Shown here: piece by piece, positions 34,639 to 43,348 of the stretch
How the letters are laid out: each line of letters begins with the position of its first letter
Numbering within the stretch: position 1 is the first letter of the stretch
Assembly: GCA_013151635.1 (NCBI GenBank)
Contig: JAADHV010000067.1
Coordinates: 50,958 to 114,957 of the forward strand
Length of the DNA stretch: 64,000 bases
Direction: 5' to 3'
DNA from: Deltaproteobacteria bacterium
GTDB lineage: Bacteria; Desulfobacterota; Desulfobacteria; Desulfobacterales; Desulfobacteraceae
Notes under the pieces: model-generated
The model's input: the letters and a program-made list of their open reading frames with translations, nothing else
What the model was told of the DNA's origin: nothing
The model's database searches: none
Made by a program: the position numbers and the translations under genes

Positions 34639-35325
34639 TTTGAATTTTTTAAAAATTTTAATAAAGAAAAACCCTTAATCCTTCCATTTGAAAGACAGGT
34701 AAAATTATGGCAAAAAGCCAGCCGGAAAATGGGATGGGGGATAAAAAAGATTGAATTCGATAAGATTATTGGCCCTGCCGGATTAAGCGCCAAGGATGAA
34801 ACTGACGGATTTATAGGTTCAATACTCTGCTACGGTTTTGGCGATGACGGGTCAACTCATTCAGATGCGGTGCTTTCAGGGAAACTTGCATGGGATTATG
34901 TAATACAAAAATGGGACGTTAAGGTATGGCAGTGCCAGTATATTGATTTTGACAAGCCTGACAACATAAGATTATGGCCAAAAGCTCCTAAGCGCCCAAA
35001 AGGTTTTTATACAGTAAAATTCAAACCCGGCAATCATAAGACTGACAAAACATCTGCCAGGTTCAGGAAAATGCCCGGCAATAGTACAGGACCAGGGCCT
35101 GAAGGGATCCAGCTTTTGACAATCACCCACCCTCATTTTGCAGACCTTATGAATCAAAGACAAATGCCGTTCATGACATTTTCCGATTATGATGTGGCAC
35201 CCCATGGTTTTTATGATTTTTATGATGCAGTGCAGATGTTTTGCAGCCAGGATACTTTGGGGCTGGGTATCGGTAATATAGACAGGAATTACCCTTTGTT
35301 CGCAATCAGTGAGATCCGTTTTTAA
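34639..35325 (+). CDS. protein of unknown function
   Basis: About 228 residues from the ATG at 34639, chosen because the upstream ATG at 34555 lies in the inverted repeat; 34591 is also possible and no strong ribosome-binding site is present for any. There is no signal peptide or membrane helix. Hydrophilic segments include W-Q-K-A-S-R-K-M-G-W-G, C-Y-G-F-G-D-D-G-S-T-H-S-D and, near the C-terminus, H-G-F-Y-D-F-Y-D-A-V-Q-M-F-C. I recognise no family. It is convergent with the phosphatase gene 12 bp away, and lies in a plausible one-gene unit between two sigma-54 operons. Confidence 0.6.
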   Translation, partial: FEFFKNFNKEKPLILPFERQVKLWQKASRKMGWGIKKIEFDKIIGPAGLSAKDETDGFIGSILCYGFGDDGSTHSDAVLSGKLAWDYVIQKWDVKVWQCQYIDFDKPDNIRLWPKAPKRPKGFYTVKFKPGNHKTDKTSARFRKMPGNSTGPGPEGIQLLTITHPHFADLMNQRQMPFMTFSDYDVAPHGFYDFYDAVQMFCSQDTLGLGIGNIDRNYPLFAISEIRF

Positions 35326-35336
35326 TATGGCCTGAC

Positions 35337-36113
35337 CTATTGCAGAAGGTCTATGAGCAGGACCGTTATATCGTCATTGCCATGGGATTTTATTGTTTTT
35401 CTGATTAAATTTTCAGCTTTTCTTTTTATGCTGGTTTTTGAATTTAAAATCAGTTCCATATCCTTTTGGGCAAGGATTTTATGAAGTCCGTCTGTGGATA
35501 ACATAACCAGGTCATTTTTTTTAAGGCGAACCGATCCTGTTTCAGGTTCGCACTCTCCGTGACCAATGCATTGATCAAGAATATGTCGTGAATAATGGGT
35601 GGCAAGCTGTTCTTTTGTTATTTCTCCCTCTTCTAACAGGAACCTTGCAAAGGTTTGATCTTTGGTTACCTGTTTCAGCCTGCCTTTTCGAAAAATATAT
35701 AGCCTGGAGTCTCCTACATGGGCCCAGAATGCTTTATGGCCTTTTATGAACACTGCGGTCATTGTTGTTCCCATGCCTTCAAATGCAGGGTTCCTGATGG
35801 ACTCTTTTAAAATAGTTTTATCTGATTTTTCAAATATTTTTTTTAGAAAAATCAACTCTTTGCCCTGCCTGGTGCCTGTGGTTCCGGAAAAACCTGAAAC
35901 AGCCATCTGGGCCGCAATATCACCGGCAGCCTCTCCACCCATGCCATCGGCCGCAACTGCGATAAGATGGCCTTTCTTTAATGCTTTTACAAAGAACCTG
36001 TCCTGGTTTTCCTTTCTTGTCACACCTTTTTGTGACATTGCAAAAGAATTTGTTTGACTGTTGTTTAAAACAAGTGTCTGATGATTAAAATTTTTTTTTG
36101 GCCCTGATATCAT
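35337..36113 (-). CDS. PP2C-type Ser/Thr protein phosphatase
   Basis: 258 residues of a bacterial PP2C (Stp1-like) fold: T-R-K-E-N-Q-D-R-F (first metal aspartate), V-A-A-D-G-M-G-G-E-A-A-G-D, W-A-H-V-G-D-S-R-L-Y, L-S-T-D-G-L-H, and final G-N-D-D-I-T-V-L. It removes phosphate from Ser/Thr residues and needs two Mn or Mg ions, supplied by the conserved aspartates. A 25-residue N-terminal extension precedes the domain. The gene lies 18 bp after the kinase, a typical kinase-phosphatase pair, and probably resets its output. Confidence 0.88.
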   Translation of the reverse strand: MISGPKKNFNHQTLVLNNSQTNSFAMSQKGVTRKENQDRFFVKALKKGHLIAVAADGMGGEAAGDIAAQMAVSGFSGTTGTRQGKELIFLKKIFEKSDKTILKESIRNPAFEGMGTTMTAVFIKGHKAFWAHVGDSRLYIFRKGRLKQVTKDQTFARFLLEEGEITKEQLATHYSRHILDQCIGHGECEPETGSVRLKKNDLVMLSTDGLHKILAQKDMELILNSKTSIKRKAENLIRKTIKSHGNDDITVLLIDLLQ

Positions 36114-36131
36114 AGAATTTATAACCTGAAC

Positions 36132-37979
36132 TTATTTTATGGAAATTTTTGTTCTGAATCCTACATCGGGAAACCCTTCCCATTGCTGGCGCATGGCAGG
36201 CTCTGAACCGGCTTTTAATATTTTTAAATCCATGACCCCGGAAAAAAGGCGGATATCTGCTGCTGGTTCCTGTTCTGGCTTGCTTTCAATACGGACCCAT
36301 TCCTTAATCTTCAGGCCCATTTGGTCCAGTACCTGGACCTCTTCGGGTCTGGTTTGTTTTTCTTTGGCCCCATGCATCATAGAAAAAGAGGGGTCCTGGT
36401 TTTTTTGTTTATCAAGGGGGTGTTCTTTTATATATTTATCAAGGTGGAATCTATAGGAAAATCTCCATTCAGGGTCGGTCAACAAGGATCTGCCATAGTA
36501 TTTTGCATATGCCAGGGCTCCGTGATAAGTGACTCTTGTTACAGGATTCCCAGCCGCCTCCGGGTCTTTAAGATGAAACCTTTGATGTTTATAGATAATC
36601 TGGTCTTCTTTTTGTGTGCCGGGCCCAAGATAAAGAAGAATAATTCCATTATGTTTTACAATGCCGTTTTTTACAATAATCCGGTCTTTGATATCATTTA
36701 GGAAATCCACAAAAAGATAATTGCTGATTTTGTTTTCATCAATATAAAAAAGCAGGTGGGGGGCAGCAGGGCTTTCCCCTGTCTCAGCCTGGTTATCAAC
36801 ACTTCCTGTCAATATCATTCTGGAACCGTCCATGGCGATTATGGATTTTTTCAGATCCTGCGGGTTTGCCGGAAGAGTGATGGCTTTGTCGTTGGCAACA
36901 GGTTTTTTTTCTGTAAATTCCAGGGGTCCTGCATTTTTTTGTGAGCCAATTATGTGCCAGGCTGTCATCCCGGCAATGGATAACAAGGTTAAAATAATTC
37001 CAATCCAGATCCACTTGCTGTGTGCCTGCACAAATTCAGCAGCTTTTAATGGCAGTGTGTCCGGGTCTTCGGGCGTAACCTTGTTCAATGCCAGCGTCTT
37101 TAAAAGCTCGGCCCTTAATTCTGCAACAGACTGGAAACGGGAAGCTTTGTCTTCTGCCGTGGCTTTCTGGATGATTGCATCCATGCCTTTTAAAAACGGG
37201 ACATCAATATTTTTGTAATTTTTAAGGCTTACGGTTTTCATGGGTAATGTTTTTTGATTCAGCCTTCCATCTATCGCTTCAAACAACATTTTGCCCAATG
37301 CATAAATATCCGCAGTCTGGTCGGCTTTCCTGAAGTCGGAGAATTGTTCCGGGGCCATGTAGGTGAGGGTGCCTTTCATTTCCATGGAATTTGAGACAGC
37401 CTTCATCCTGCAGGAACGGGCCAGGCCGAAATCAGCAATTTTCGGGATTTCACCATCCATAAAAATATTTTCAGGCTTCAGATCCCTGTGGAAGATATTG
37501 TGGTTATGCATGGCCTCAACCCCTTCGAGTATAGCAAGGAAATAGGACTCAATCCAGGCAGCATAAAGTTCGGGATCATCATTGAGCCCGTCATCAGACA
37601 TTGTGAATCTCAGGGAATTGCCGGGTATATATTCCATAACAATATATTCTACTGATCCCGGCTGGTCTGACCGGGCATTTCCCCCGCCTTTATTCCCGCC
37701 GTAATCAAAAATATTTAAAATATTCGGGTGGCGGACCTGTGCCATGGTCTGCACTTCCCGCTGGAAGCGTTTAAAAGCGATCTTAAGCTCTTCAGGATCA
37801 TTTTCTAATTCCTGCAGCATGTCTTCGGATATTGTCTTTACAGCTACATCCCTTTTAAGATTGATCTGGTGTGCCCGGAAAACCTTGCCCATGGCTCCTT
37901 GCCCAATCATCTCAATGATTATCCATTTATTATCAATCACTGTTCCCGGTTTGAACAGGCTGTCATTATTTGTAGCCAT
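36132..37979 (-). CDS. membrane Ser/Thr protein kinase with a sulfatase-modifying-factor-like C-terminus
   Basis: 615 residues. A Hanks-type kinase occupies about 15-290: G-Q-G-A-M-G-K-V-F, V-A-V-K, catalytic I-F-H-R-D-L-K-P-E-N-I-F, D-F-G-L-A and G-T-L-T-Y-M-A-P-E-Q-F. After a proline-rich spacer, one transmembrane helix (about 322-342) leads to an exported region. That region has F-Y-I-D-E-N-K-I-S-N-Y-L-F-V-D-F-L and Y-H-G-A-L-A-Y-A-K-Y-Y-G-R-S-L-L-T-D-P-E-W-R, a degenerate formylglycine-generating-enzyme/SUMF1-like fold, without the visible catalytic Cys pair. It probably senses a periplasmic ligand. The PP2C gene is 18 bp downstream. Confidence 0.85.
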   Translation of the reverse strand: MATNNDSLFKPGTVIDNKWIIIEMIGQGAMGKVFRAHQINLKRDVAVKTISEDMLQELENDPEELKIAFKRFQREVQTMAQVRHPNILNIFDYGGNKGGGNARSDQPGSVEYIVMEYIPGNSLRFTMSDDGLNDDPELYAAWIESYFLAILEGVEAMHNHNIFHRDLKPENIFMDGEIPKIADFGLARSCRMKAVSNSMEMKGTLTYMAPEQFSDFRKADQTADIYALGKMLFEAIDGRLNQKTLPMKTVSLKNYKNIDVPFLKGMDAIIQKATAEDKASRFQSVAELRAELLKTLALNKVTPEDPDTLPLKAAEFVQAHSKWIWIGIILTLLSIAGMTAWHIIGSQKNAGPLEFTEKKPVANDKAITLPANPQDLKKSIIAMDGSRMILTGSVDNQAETGESPAAPHLLFYIDENKISNYLFVDFLNDIKDRIIVKNGIVKHNGIILLYLGPGTQKEDQIIYKHQRFHLKDPEAAGNPVTRVTYHGALAYAKYYGRSLLTDPEWRFSYRFHLDKYIKEHPLDKQKNQDPSFSMMHGAKEKQTRPEEVQVLDQMGLKIKEWVRIESKPEQEPAADIRLFSGVMDLKILKAGSEPAMRQQWEGFPDVGFRTKISIK

Positions 37980-38133
37980 ATTTATTTTCTCGAATAAATT
38001 TTAATAATTATCAGAAGGTATTTTTTAAAAAACTGACTTTCCTTTGCAAGATAAAGCTGAATTACAATATTTTCAATGTTTTTTATTGATTTATTTTTGT
38101 TTTGAATAATGGCTGCCGTATTTTTTCCCATAC

Positions 38134-38173
38134 TGGTTTATTTTTATCCACCCTGCTGGTTAAAATATATCCA
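38134..38173 (+). promoter_or_regulatory. paired activator sites upstream of sigma-54 promoter P5
   Basis: TGGTTTATTTTTATCCA (38134-38150) and TGGTTAAAATATATCCA (38157-38173), centres 23 bp apart, about 108 and 85 bp upstream of the -24 element at 38250. The rest of the 336-bp gap (37980-38315) is AT-rich and shows nothing else. Confidence 0.75.
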
Positions 38174-38248
38174 CTTTAAAAAGTATTTTCATTTTTTTAA
38201 AATGGTGAATTTTATAAATATTATGTATTTTCAACTAGTTGTCAGTAT

Positions 38249-38264
38249 TGGCACGCTTGTTGAT
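38249..38264 (+). promoter_or_regulatory. sigma-54 (-24/-12) promoter P5
   Basis: TGGCACG-CTTG-TTGAT, nearly the same as P1 (TGGCACG-GTTG-TTGAA), with a perfect -24 box. It lies 52 bp upstream of the SHOCT gene and would drive the large operon to 45280. Confidence 0.75.
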
Positions 38265-38315
38265 ATACTTGTTCCCAGAGTTTGAGATAAATACGGTTTT
38301 AATTGAGGAGGCAGC

Positions 38316-38657
38316 ATGAGTGCAAAAAAAATATTTTTAATTATTGGATTGGCACTAGCAGGATTTGCAGGCGTGTATTTTTTAAACATAAACACTGGCT
38401 TTTTCAACTCTTTTTTTTATAATGAATGGAATCCTATGGGTCCCGGATTTTATTACGGGCATATGATGACAGGAGGAATTATGCATTTTATTTTCTGGCT
38501 GGTCTTAATCTTTTTCCTGATTTCAGCTTTGGGCGGCAAAAAATCTTCGCTTGCCCACACCACGGATTCAGCCGTTGAAATCCTGAAAAAAAAATATGTC
38601 AACGGAGACATCGGCAAAGTGGAATTTGCCGATAAAATGAAACATTTAAATGGATAA
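38316..38657 (+). CDS. small membrane protein with His-Met-Met motif and SHOCT domain
   Basis: 113 residues. An N-terminal helix (about 5-25), an exported loop with Y-Y-G-H-M-M-T-G-G, a second helix (about 55-73) and a C-terminal SHOCT tail (A-V-E-I-L-K-K-K-Y-V-N-G-D-I-G-K-V-E-F). Paralogue of 24734 and 45725; the H-M-M just before the second helix is present in all three. Strong GAGGAGG site upstream. It opens the CuA/cytochrome operon, so it may be an accessory or metal-receiving membrane component. Confidence 0.8.
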   Translation: MSAKKIFLIIGLALAGFAGVYFLNINTGFFNSFFYNEWNPMGPGFYYGHMMTGGIMHFIFWLVLIFFLISALGGKKSSLAHTTDSAVEILKKKYVNGDIGKVEFADKMKHLNG

Positions 38658-38686
38658 TATAATAATTCAGTTAGGGAGAATAGATT

Positions 38687-39064
38687 ATGATTAAAAAAAC
38701 GGTTTTTCAATTAACTACATTTACCGCCTTTGTTCTTATTGCAGCAGGGGTACTTTTTTTTAACCCTGTAGCTGCCATGGCATGCGGGTATGGGAATTCG
38801 GGCGGCAGTGATTTCGTGCCGCAAAGGCAGGTACCCAACGGGGGGAACCAGGTGACGGGGAACCAGGCTGCAGCCGCCATTGACCAGGAACAGGCCAAAA
38901 CCATAGTTAAAAACCATGTCAGCAAGCTTAACCCTGATCTTGTTGTCGGTAATATTAATGACGCAGGTGGTTTTTTTGAGGTTGAAGTAATGAATAAAGA
39001 CAATGAAGTGGTTCAAATGCTTGGGGTGGATAAATATTCCGGACGGCTGATGCTGATAAACTGA
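38687..39064 (+). CDS. secreted PepSY-like small protein
   Basis: 125 residues. A signal peptide (about 1-32, V-A-A-M-A end) is followed by a short Gly/Asn/Gln-rich linker and a C-terminal domain of about 65 residues, Q-A-K-T-I-V-K-N-H-V ... F-F-E-V-E-V-M-N-K ... V-D-K-Y-S-G-R-L-M. This has the alternating helix-strand pattern of PepSY-type repeats. Such domains occur in periplasmic proteins near membrane redox systems. A clear AGGGAGAA site is upstream; 29 bp after the SHOCT gene. Confidence 0.6.
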   Translation: MIKKTVFQLTTFTAFVLIAAGVLFFNPVAAMACGYGNSGGSDFVPQRQVPNGGNQVTGNQAAAAIDQEQAKTIVKNHVSKLNPDLVVGNINDAGGFFEVEVMNKDNEVVQMLGVDKYSGRLMLIN

Positions 39065-39076
39065 TAAAAAGAGACT

Positions 39077-39547
39077 ATGACGATGGATAACCAGAAATCG
39101 GATATTATATATTTTTTTTTGATAATATTTATCATCCTGGCACTGCCCTTTGGCATATCTGCTTATGACAGGCATGTCTGGGACAAACGAACACCAAAGG
39201 ATGCGAAAATATTTGACCTGACCGGGAATACACACAAAGGCTGGGTCCTTGGCAGTATAGACGCTGTTGACGTTTTAACAGGCAGTCTGGGCCTGAAGAA
39301 ATTTAACCCCCCGGTCATTAAGGTGCAAAAAGGGGATCTCGTGGTGCTGAAACTTACAAGCAGCGATGTGGTACATGGCTTCAGCCTTAAGGATTTTGGC
39401 GTATTTATCAATGACGGGATTCAACCGGGCAGGCCCAGGACAGTGTCTTTTATTGCTAATAAAGAGGGCCGTTTTACCTTTTCGTGCAATGCAATTTGCG
39501 GCAGTTATCATGAAAATATGACCGGCACTATTATTGTCACAGCATGA
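39077..39547 (+). CDS. membrane-anchored CuA-type cupredoxin (COX2-like)
   Basis: 156 residues. One N-terminal membrane helix (about 10-30) anchors a cupredoxin domain outside the cytoplasm. The binuclear CuA signature is complete: His100 in V-V-H-G-F, then C137-x3-C141-x3-H145-x2-M148 (C-N-A-I-C-G-S-Y-H-E-N-M), as in cytochrome oxidase subunit II and N2O reductase. No oxidase subunit I or NosZ gene is nearby, so it probably accepts electrons from, or donates them to, the cytochrome and cupredoxin encoded next. 12 bp after the PepSY-like gene. Confidence 0.88.
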   Translation: MTMDNQKSDIIYFFLIIFIILALPFGISAYDRHVWDKRTPKDAKIFDLTGNTHKGWVLGSIDAVDVLTGSLGLKKFNPPVIKVQKGDLVVLKLTSSDVVHGFSLKDFGVFINDGIQPGRPRTVSFIANKEGRFTFSCNAICGSYHENMTGTIIVTA

Positions 39548-39662
39548 TAAAAGGTGAATTCAGGTATAAATTTGTCATAATGCTTGAAACTGGTTTTTCA
39601 TAATGATAAATTATATAAACTTATCTTTAAAAAAAACAAATACCAATTCCCGGAGGCAGTTT

Positions 39663-41348
39663 ATGAGAAAGACTTTCTTTTTCACCAAATCAGTATATTT
39701 TATCGTCGTGCTTGCAGCAACTCAATTGATCATGCCGATGAGGTCATGGTCGTCCCAAAAAAAGAATGTATCCGTCATCCGGGGGGTGGTGGCTTCCCAG
39801 TACGGGATGGTGAAAGATGCCAGGGTCAGGATTGCAGGGAGCAAAGATTTTACACTGACGGATATCAATGGCAGGTTTACCGTTGAAACCCCTTTGTTCA
39901 GCGGCAGGCCCATTAAAATTACAGCGGGCAAGGACGGCTGGTTCAATAATTCGGTCAATGCAATTCCGGGAAACTTTGATGCCAATATTATGCTGTACCC
40001 CATTCCTGCCAATGACAATCCGGATTACAGGTTTATATCGCCTGCTGTTTGTGCAAGATGCCACAACACTCTTGCAAAGTACTGGGATAAATCCAAGATG
40101 GCCCACACAACATCCAATATAAAAGTACTGAATATGTATAAGGGTACAGATGCCACGGGCCAGAAACTTGCCGGGCCCGGGTTTAAAATTGATAACCCAG
40201 GCCAGGACGGATCTTGTGTGTCCTGCCATGCACCTTCTGCCGCAGTATCAAGGGGTGGGGCCACAGACATCGAAAGCGCACTCTGGTCGCCTAAAACCGA
40301 ATGGGACGGGGTGAGCTGTGATTTTTGCCATAAGATCCGGAAAGTTATTAAAACACGCAATACCCCCAGCCTGTTTAAACCGCTCATGAGGCGGCAAACC
40401 CCTTACCAGGGCAACTCAATCCTTATTTTCGGCCCATATGACGATGTGGTCAACCCTGTTATGTCGGCTTCCCACAGCCCGATTTTTGACAAGGGTAATT
40501 ATTGCGCGACCTGTCACAGCCAGGTCAAAAAACTTGACGGCAAAACCACCTGGGACAGGAACAAAGTTTATTCGGATGCGGAATGGAAAGGATTTGATAT
40601 AGGCGATGATTCAGTTATCCCGGTTCAGACCACCTACCAGGAATGGAAAAGCTGGCAGACAGGCCTTGCTCCCGGTGACAGCAACAAGGGCAAAAAATGC
40701 CAGGATTGCCACATGAGCTGGAGAAAAGCAATGCTGCCCTATGACAATTATATTATCGACGGCCAGGCAAGGAACATGTGGGGGACAAAAAGAGATCCCG
40801 GAAATATCCGGCCCCATCAGTTTGACGGCGGGACAAAGATACAATTGAAAACCGCACTTTCAATGGAAATGGAAGGCAAGATCAATGACGGTATCCTTGA
40901 TATAAATGTTTTTATTACAAATACCAACGGCGGCCATTGGGTACCAACAGGAGATCCGGCAAGGAGCGTGATGCTGGTTCTTTCTGCCACAGATTCAAAA
41001 GGCAGGCCGTTAAAGAAATTAAAAGGTGAAGAACTGCCGGCCTGGACAGGAGTCGGGAAAATTGAAAACGGCGATTATGCAGGCCTTCCCGGGAAAATAT
41101 TTTCAAAGGTGTTAAAGGACGGAAAAGGCAACATCAATGTACCCTTCTGGAGGGCCACTGCCGTTGCAAGGGACACAAGGATCCGGCCTAAAACCACGGT
41201 CACCTTGAAGTATCGATTTAAGATTGAAGACCCGGACGATGAACCTATGGCAGAAGCAAAACTGATTTACCGGCCGTTCATGAAATCTTTGGCCCAGATA
41301 AAAAAATGGGAAAGCAAGGATATTTTAATCACTGAAAGCGCATGGTAG
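39663..41348 (+). CDS. secreted multiheme cytochrome c, five CXXCH motifs
   Basis: 561 residues from the ATG at 39663, behind CCGGAGG; a longer frame from 39603 lacks such a site. A signal peptide is followed by a carboxypeptidase-regulatory-like beta domain (about 35-105, G-V-V-A-S-Q-Y-G ... D-I-N-G-R-F-T-V). The heme part has five motifs: C-A-R-C-H, C-V-S-C-H, C-D-F-C-H, C-A-T-C-H and C-Q-D-C-H, a spacing like the cytochrome c554/octaheme-type families. A beta-rich C-terminal domain of about 180 residues follows (V-T-L-K-Y-R-F near its end). It must be matured in the periplasm, and the CcdA and TlpA genes downstream suit that. Partner and substrate are unknown. Confidence 0.88.
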   Translation: MRKTFFFTKSVYFIVVLAATQLIMPMRSWSSQKKNVSVIRGVVASQYGMVKDARVRIAGSKDFTLTDINGRFTVETPLFSGRPIKITAGKDGWFNNSVNAIPGNFDANIMLYPIPANDNPDYRFISPAVCARCHNTLAKYWDKSKMAHTTSNIKVLNMYKGTDATGQKLAGPGFKIDNPGQDGSCVSCHAPSAAVSRGGATDIESALWSPKTEWDGVSCDFCHKIRKVIKTRNTPSLFKPLMRRQTPYQGNSILIFGPYDDVVNPVMSASHSPIFDKGNYCATCHSQVKKLDGKTTWDRNKVYSDAEWKGFDIGDDSVIPVQTTYQEWKSWQTGLAPGDSNKGKKCQDCHMSWRKAMLPYDNYIIDGQARNMWGTKRDPGNIRPHQFDGGTKIQLKTALSMEMEGKINDGILDINVFITNTNGGHWVPTGDPARSVMLVLSATDSKGRPLKKLKGEELPAWTGVGKIENGDYAGLPGKIFSKVLKDGKGNINVPFWRATAVARDTRIRPKTTVTLKYRFKIEDPDDEPMAEAKLIYRPFMKSLAQIKKWESKDILITESAW

Positions 41349-41366
41349 GAAAAGGAGAAGTTAAAA

Positions 41367-41990
41367 TTGAATACAAAGCGAATTTTTATCCTGGGATTGA
41401 TTTTTTTGATAACCACAAGCACCAATGCCCTTGCATCTGATTTGTTGTCCGGCAACATCCGGGCCCAGGGATTGCGAAAACAAAATAATATACTGGTATA
41501 CCTGGCCCGTGCGAAGGGCCCCTTACCCTCTTTGCAGAAAGAGTTTGTCCTGGATCAGAACAACCTTACCTTTTCTCCGCATATCCTGGTGATCCCGGAA
41601 GGCGCAACTGTGTCATTTCCAAATAATGACAAAGTGGATCACAATGTTTTTTCCCTTTCCAGGACGAAAAAATTCAATTTCGGCAGTTACAAGCCGGGAG
41701 AAAGCCATAAGGTTGTTTTTGACAAACCCGGTATTGTGGAATTAAGGTGTGACCTCCATTCAGAGATGCTTTCTTATATCCTGGTCATGAAAAGCCCCTA
41801 TTATGCTCTAACCGATAAAAAAGGAAATTTTTTCATTGATGTTACAGGGCTTGCACCTGGTAAATACATTCTTAAAACCTGGCACGAAAAGCTCAAAAAC
41901 AGCAAAGTCTCGGTTAAACTGCCCGCGGCTTTAAAAAGTAAACTTGCCATTAAACTGAAAAGAGGGGCACCAGGAGTGCTGTATAAATAA
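41367..41990 (+). CDS. secreted amicyanin-like (type 1) cupredoxin with C-terminal beta domain
   Basis: 207 residues from a TTG, 7 bases after AAGGAGAAG. A signal peptide (about 1-24, A-L-A-S) is followed by a cupredoxin domain with the blue-copper ligands His92 (D-H-N-V-F) and C128-x2-H131-x2-M134 (R-C-D-L-H-S-E-M), the spacing seen in amicyanin. The C-terminal 70 residues resemble a carboxypeptidase-regulatory repeat (A-L-T-D-K-K-G-N-F-F-I-D-V). It is a small periplasmic one-electron carrier, placed between the multiheme cytochrome (18 bp upstream) and CcdA. Confidence 0.85.
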   Translation: MNTKRIFILGLIFLITTSTNALASDLLSGNIRAQGLRKQNNILVYLARAKGPLPSLQKEFVLDQNNLTFSPHILVIPEGATVSFPNNDKVDHNVFSLSRTKKFNFGSYKPGESHKVVFDKPGIVELRCDLHSEMLSYILVMKSPYYALTDKKGNFFIDVTGLAPGKYILKTWHEKLKNSKVSVKLPAALKSKLAIKLKRGAPGVLYK

Positions 41991-42734
41991 ATGATGACTA
42001 TGGAAATATCAATGATGATGGCCCTGACAGCGGGGATCGTGTCCTTTCTGTCTCCCTGTGTGCTTCCCCTGGTGCCGGGATATGTTTCTTTTATTTCAGG
42101 GGTGTCCATCAATGAAATTACGGATATAAAGCCCGGATCAGGACTGTTTGACAAAACCAGGATTAGTGTTATTTTCAATGCCCTGCTGTTTATCGCGGGT
42201 TTTTCCCTGGTGTTTGTCGCACTTGGAGCATCTGCCACATGGATCGGATCATATTTTAGTGCCAACCTGGGTATGCTGACCAAAATATCCGGCCTGGTTA
42301 TTATTTTTTTCGGGTTGATCAAATTAAACATTATCCGTATCAACTGGTTTTTTAAAGACATGAGGTTCCACATCAATACCGGGAAAAAAAGCGCTTTTTT
42401 TTCCCTTGTCCTGGGCATGGCCTTTGCTTTTGGCTGGACCCCCTGTACAGGGCCGATCCTTGGTGCTATCCTCACCTATGCCGGAACCGTTGACCAGGTG
42501 CATTCAGGTATTCTTCTTTTATTGATCTATTCAGCCGGGCTCGGCATTCCCTTTCTTCTGACTGCTGTTTTTATCCAGTATTTTTTCAAGGTTTTTAACC
42601 GGGTTAAAAAGTATTTGTGGATCATTGACAAAGGCACCGGTCTGATATTGATTCTTATGGGGATTTTGATCTTTAATGACTCTTTTACGGCGATTACCGG
42701 CTGGTTTAATGCTTTCAGCGGTTTTGCCCTATAG
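41991..42734 (+). CDS. CcdA-type cytochrome c biogenesis membrane protein
   Basis: 247 residues, six transmembrane helices. L-S-P-C-V-L-P-L-V-P-G-Y and G-W-T-P-C-T-G-P-I-L-G are the two Cys-Pro motifs of the CcdA/DsbD membrane core. It transfers electrons from cytoplasmic thioredoxin to periplasmic thiol proteins. It starts directly at the stop of the cupredoxin gene and is followed 15 bp later by a TlpA gene, a standard pair. It probably keeps heme-binding cysteines and CuA cysteines reduced during assembly of the proteins encoded here. Confidence 0.9.
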   Translation: MMTMEISMMMALTAGIVSFLSPCVLPLVPGYVSFISGVSINEITDIKPGSGLFDKTRISVIFNALLFIAGFSLVFVALGASATWIGSYFSANLGMLTKISGLVIIFFGLIKLNIIRINWFFKDMRFHINTGKKSAFFSLVLGMAFAFGWTPCTGPILGAILTYAGTVDQVHSGILLLLIYSAGLGIPFLLTAVFIQYFFKVFNRVKKYLWIIDKGTGLILILMGILIFNDSFTAITGWFNAFSGFAL

Positions 42735-42749
42735 ACAAAGCTTTGTGCA

Positions 42750-43322
42750 ATGAAAAATATCAAGTCTCAAAATAAGCGGTTTATTGTTTTTTTCGTCAGT
42801 CTTTTTGCGGTCTTGCTTTTGCCTTTAAGTTCCGCATATCCCAAAGATGTTAAACTGGATAACCAGTTTAAATCTTTGGGGATTATCAGACTTGCCGGGA
42901 TTGCTCCCCCGGCAGGTCATGATTTTTTCGACATGGATGGCAAACTTTTAAGGCTTTCAGATTTTAAAGGGAAAATTGTTTTATTAAATTTCTGGACAAC
43001 GTGGTGTCCTGAGTGTGTGTATGAGATGCCGATATTTGAAAAGCTGCATAAAAAAATAAATAATAAAGGTTTAATAATCCTTGCTGTTGACCTTAAAGAA
43101 TCTCAAAGTAAAGTAATAAAATTTATCAAAAAACACAAAATCACCTTTAAGATTGCCATGAATAAGAAAGGTGATATGGGCAGGGCATTCGGGATACGTT
43201 CCATTCCCACCACCTTTATTCTGAACCGGGAAGGCGGGTTGATAGGGAGGGCCATGGGCGCCCGCCGCTGGGACAGCCAGAAATCCATTGACCTGTTTGA
43301 ATATCTTTTGAAAAACTTTTAA
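42750..43322 (+). CDS. membrane-anchored TlpA/ResA-like thioredoxin
   Basis: 190 residues. One N-terminal anchor or signal (about 8-28) and a thioredoxin fold: P-A-G-H-D-F-F-D-M-D-G, L-L-N-F-W-T-T-W-C-P-E-C at the active site, and I-R-S-I-P-T-T-F-I-L-N around the cis-proline. Periplasmic disulfide reductase fed by the upstream CcdA. It keeps the two cysteines that the selenoprotein copy at 33445 does not (W-C-P-E-C against W-U-P-W-C). The ribosome-binding site is weak. Confidence 0.9.
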   Translation: MKNIKSQNKRFIVFFVSLFAVLLLPLSSAYPKDVKLDNQFKSLGIIRLAGIAPPAGHDFFDMDGKLLRLSDFKGKIVLLNFWTTWCPECVYEMPIFEKLHKKINNKGLIILAVDLKESQSKVIKFIKKHKITFKIAMNKKGDMGRAFGIRSIPTTFILNREGGLIGRAMGARRWDSQKSIDLFEYLLKNF

Positions 43323-43348
43323 CAAAACCCGGATTTAAGAGAAATTTA

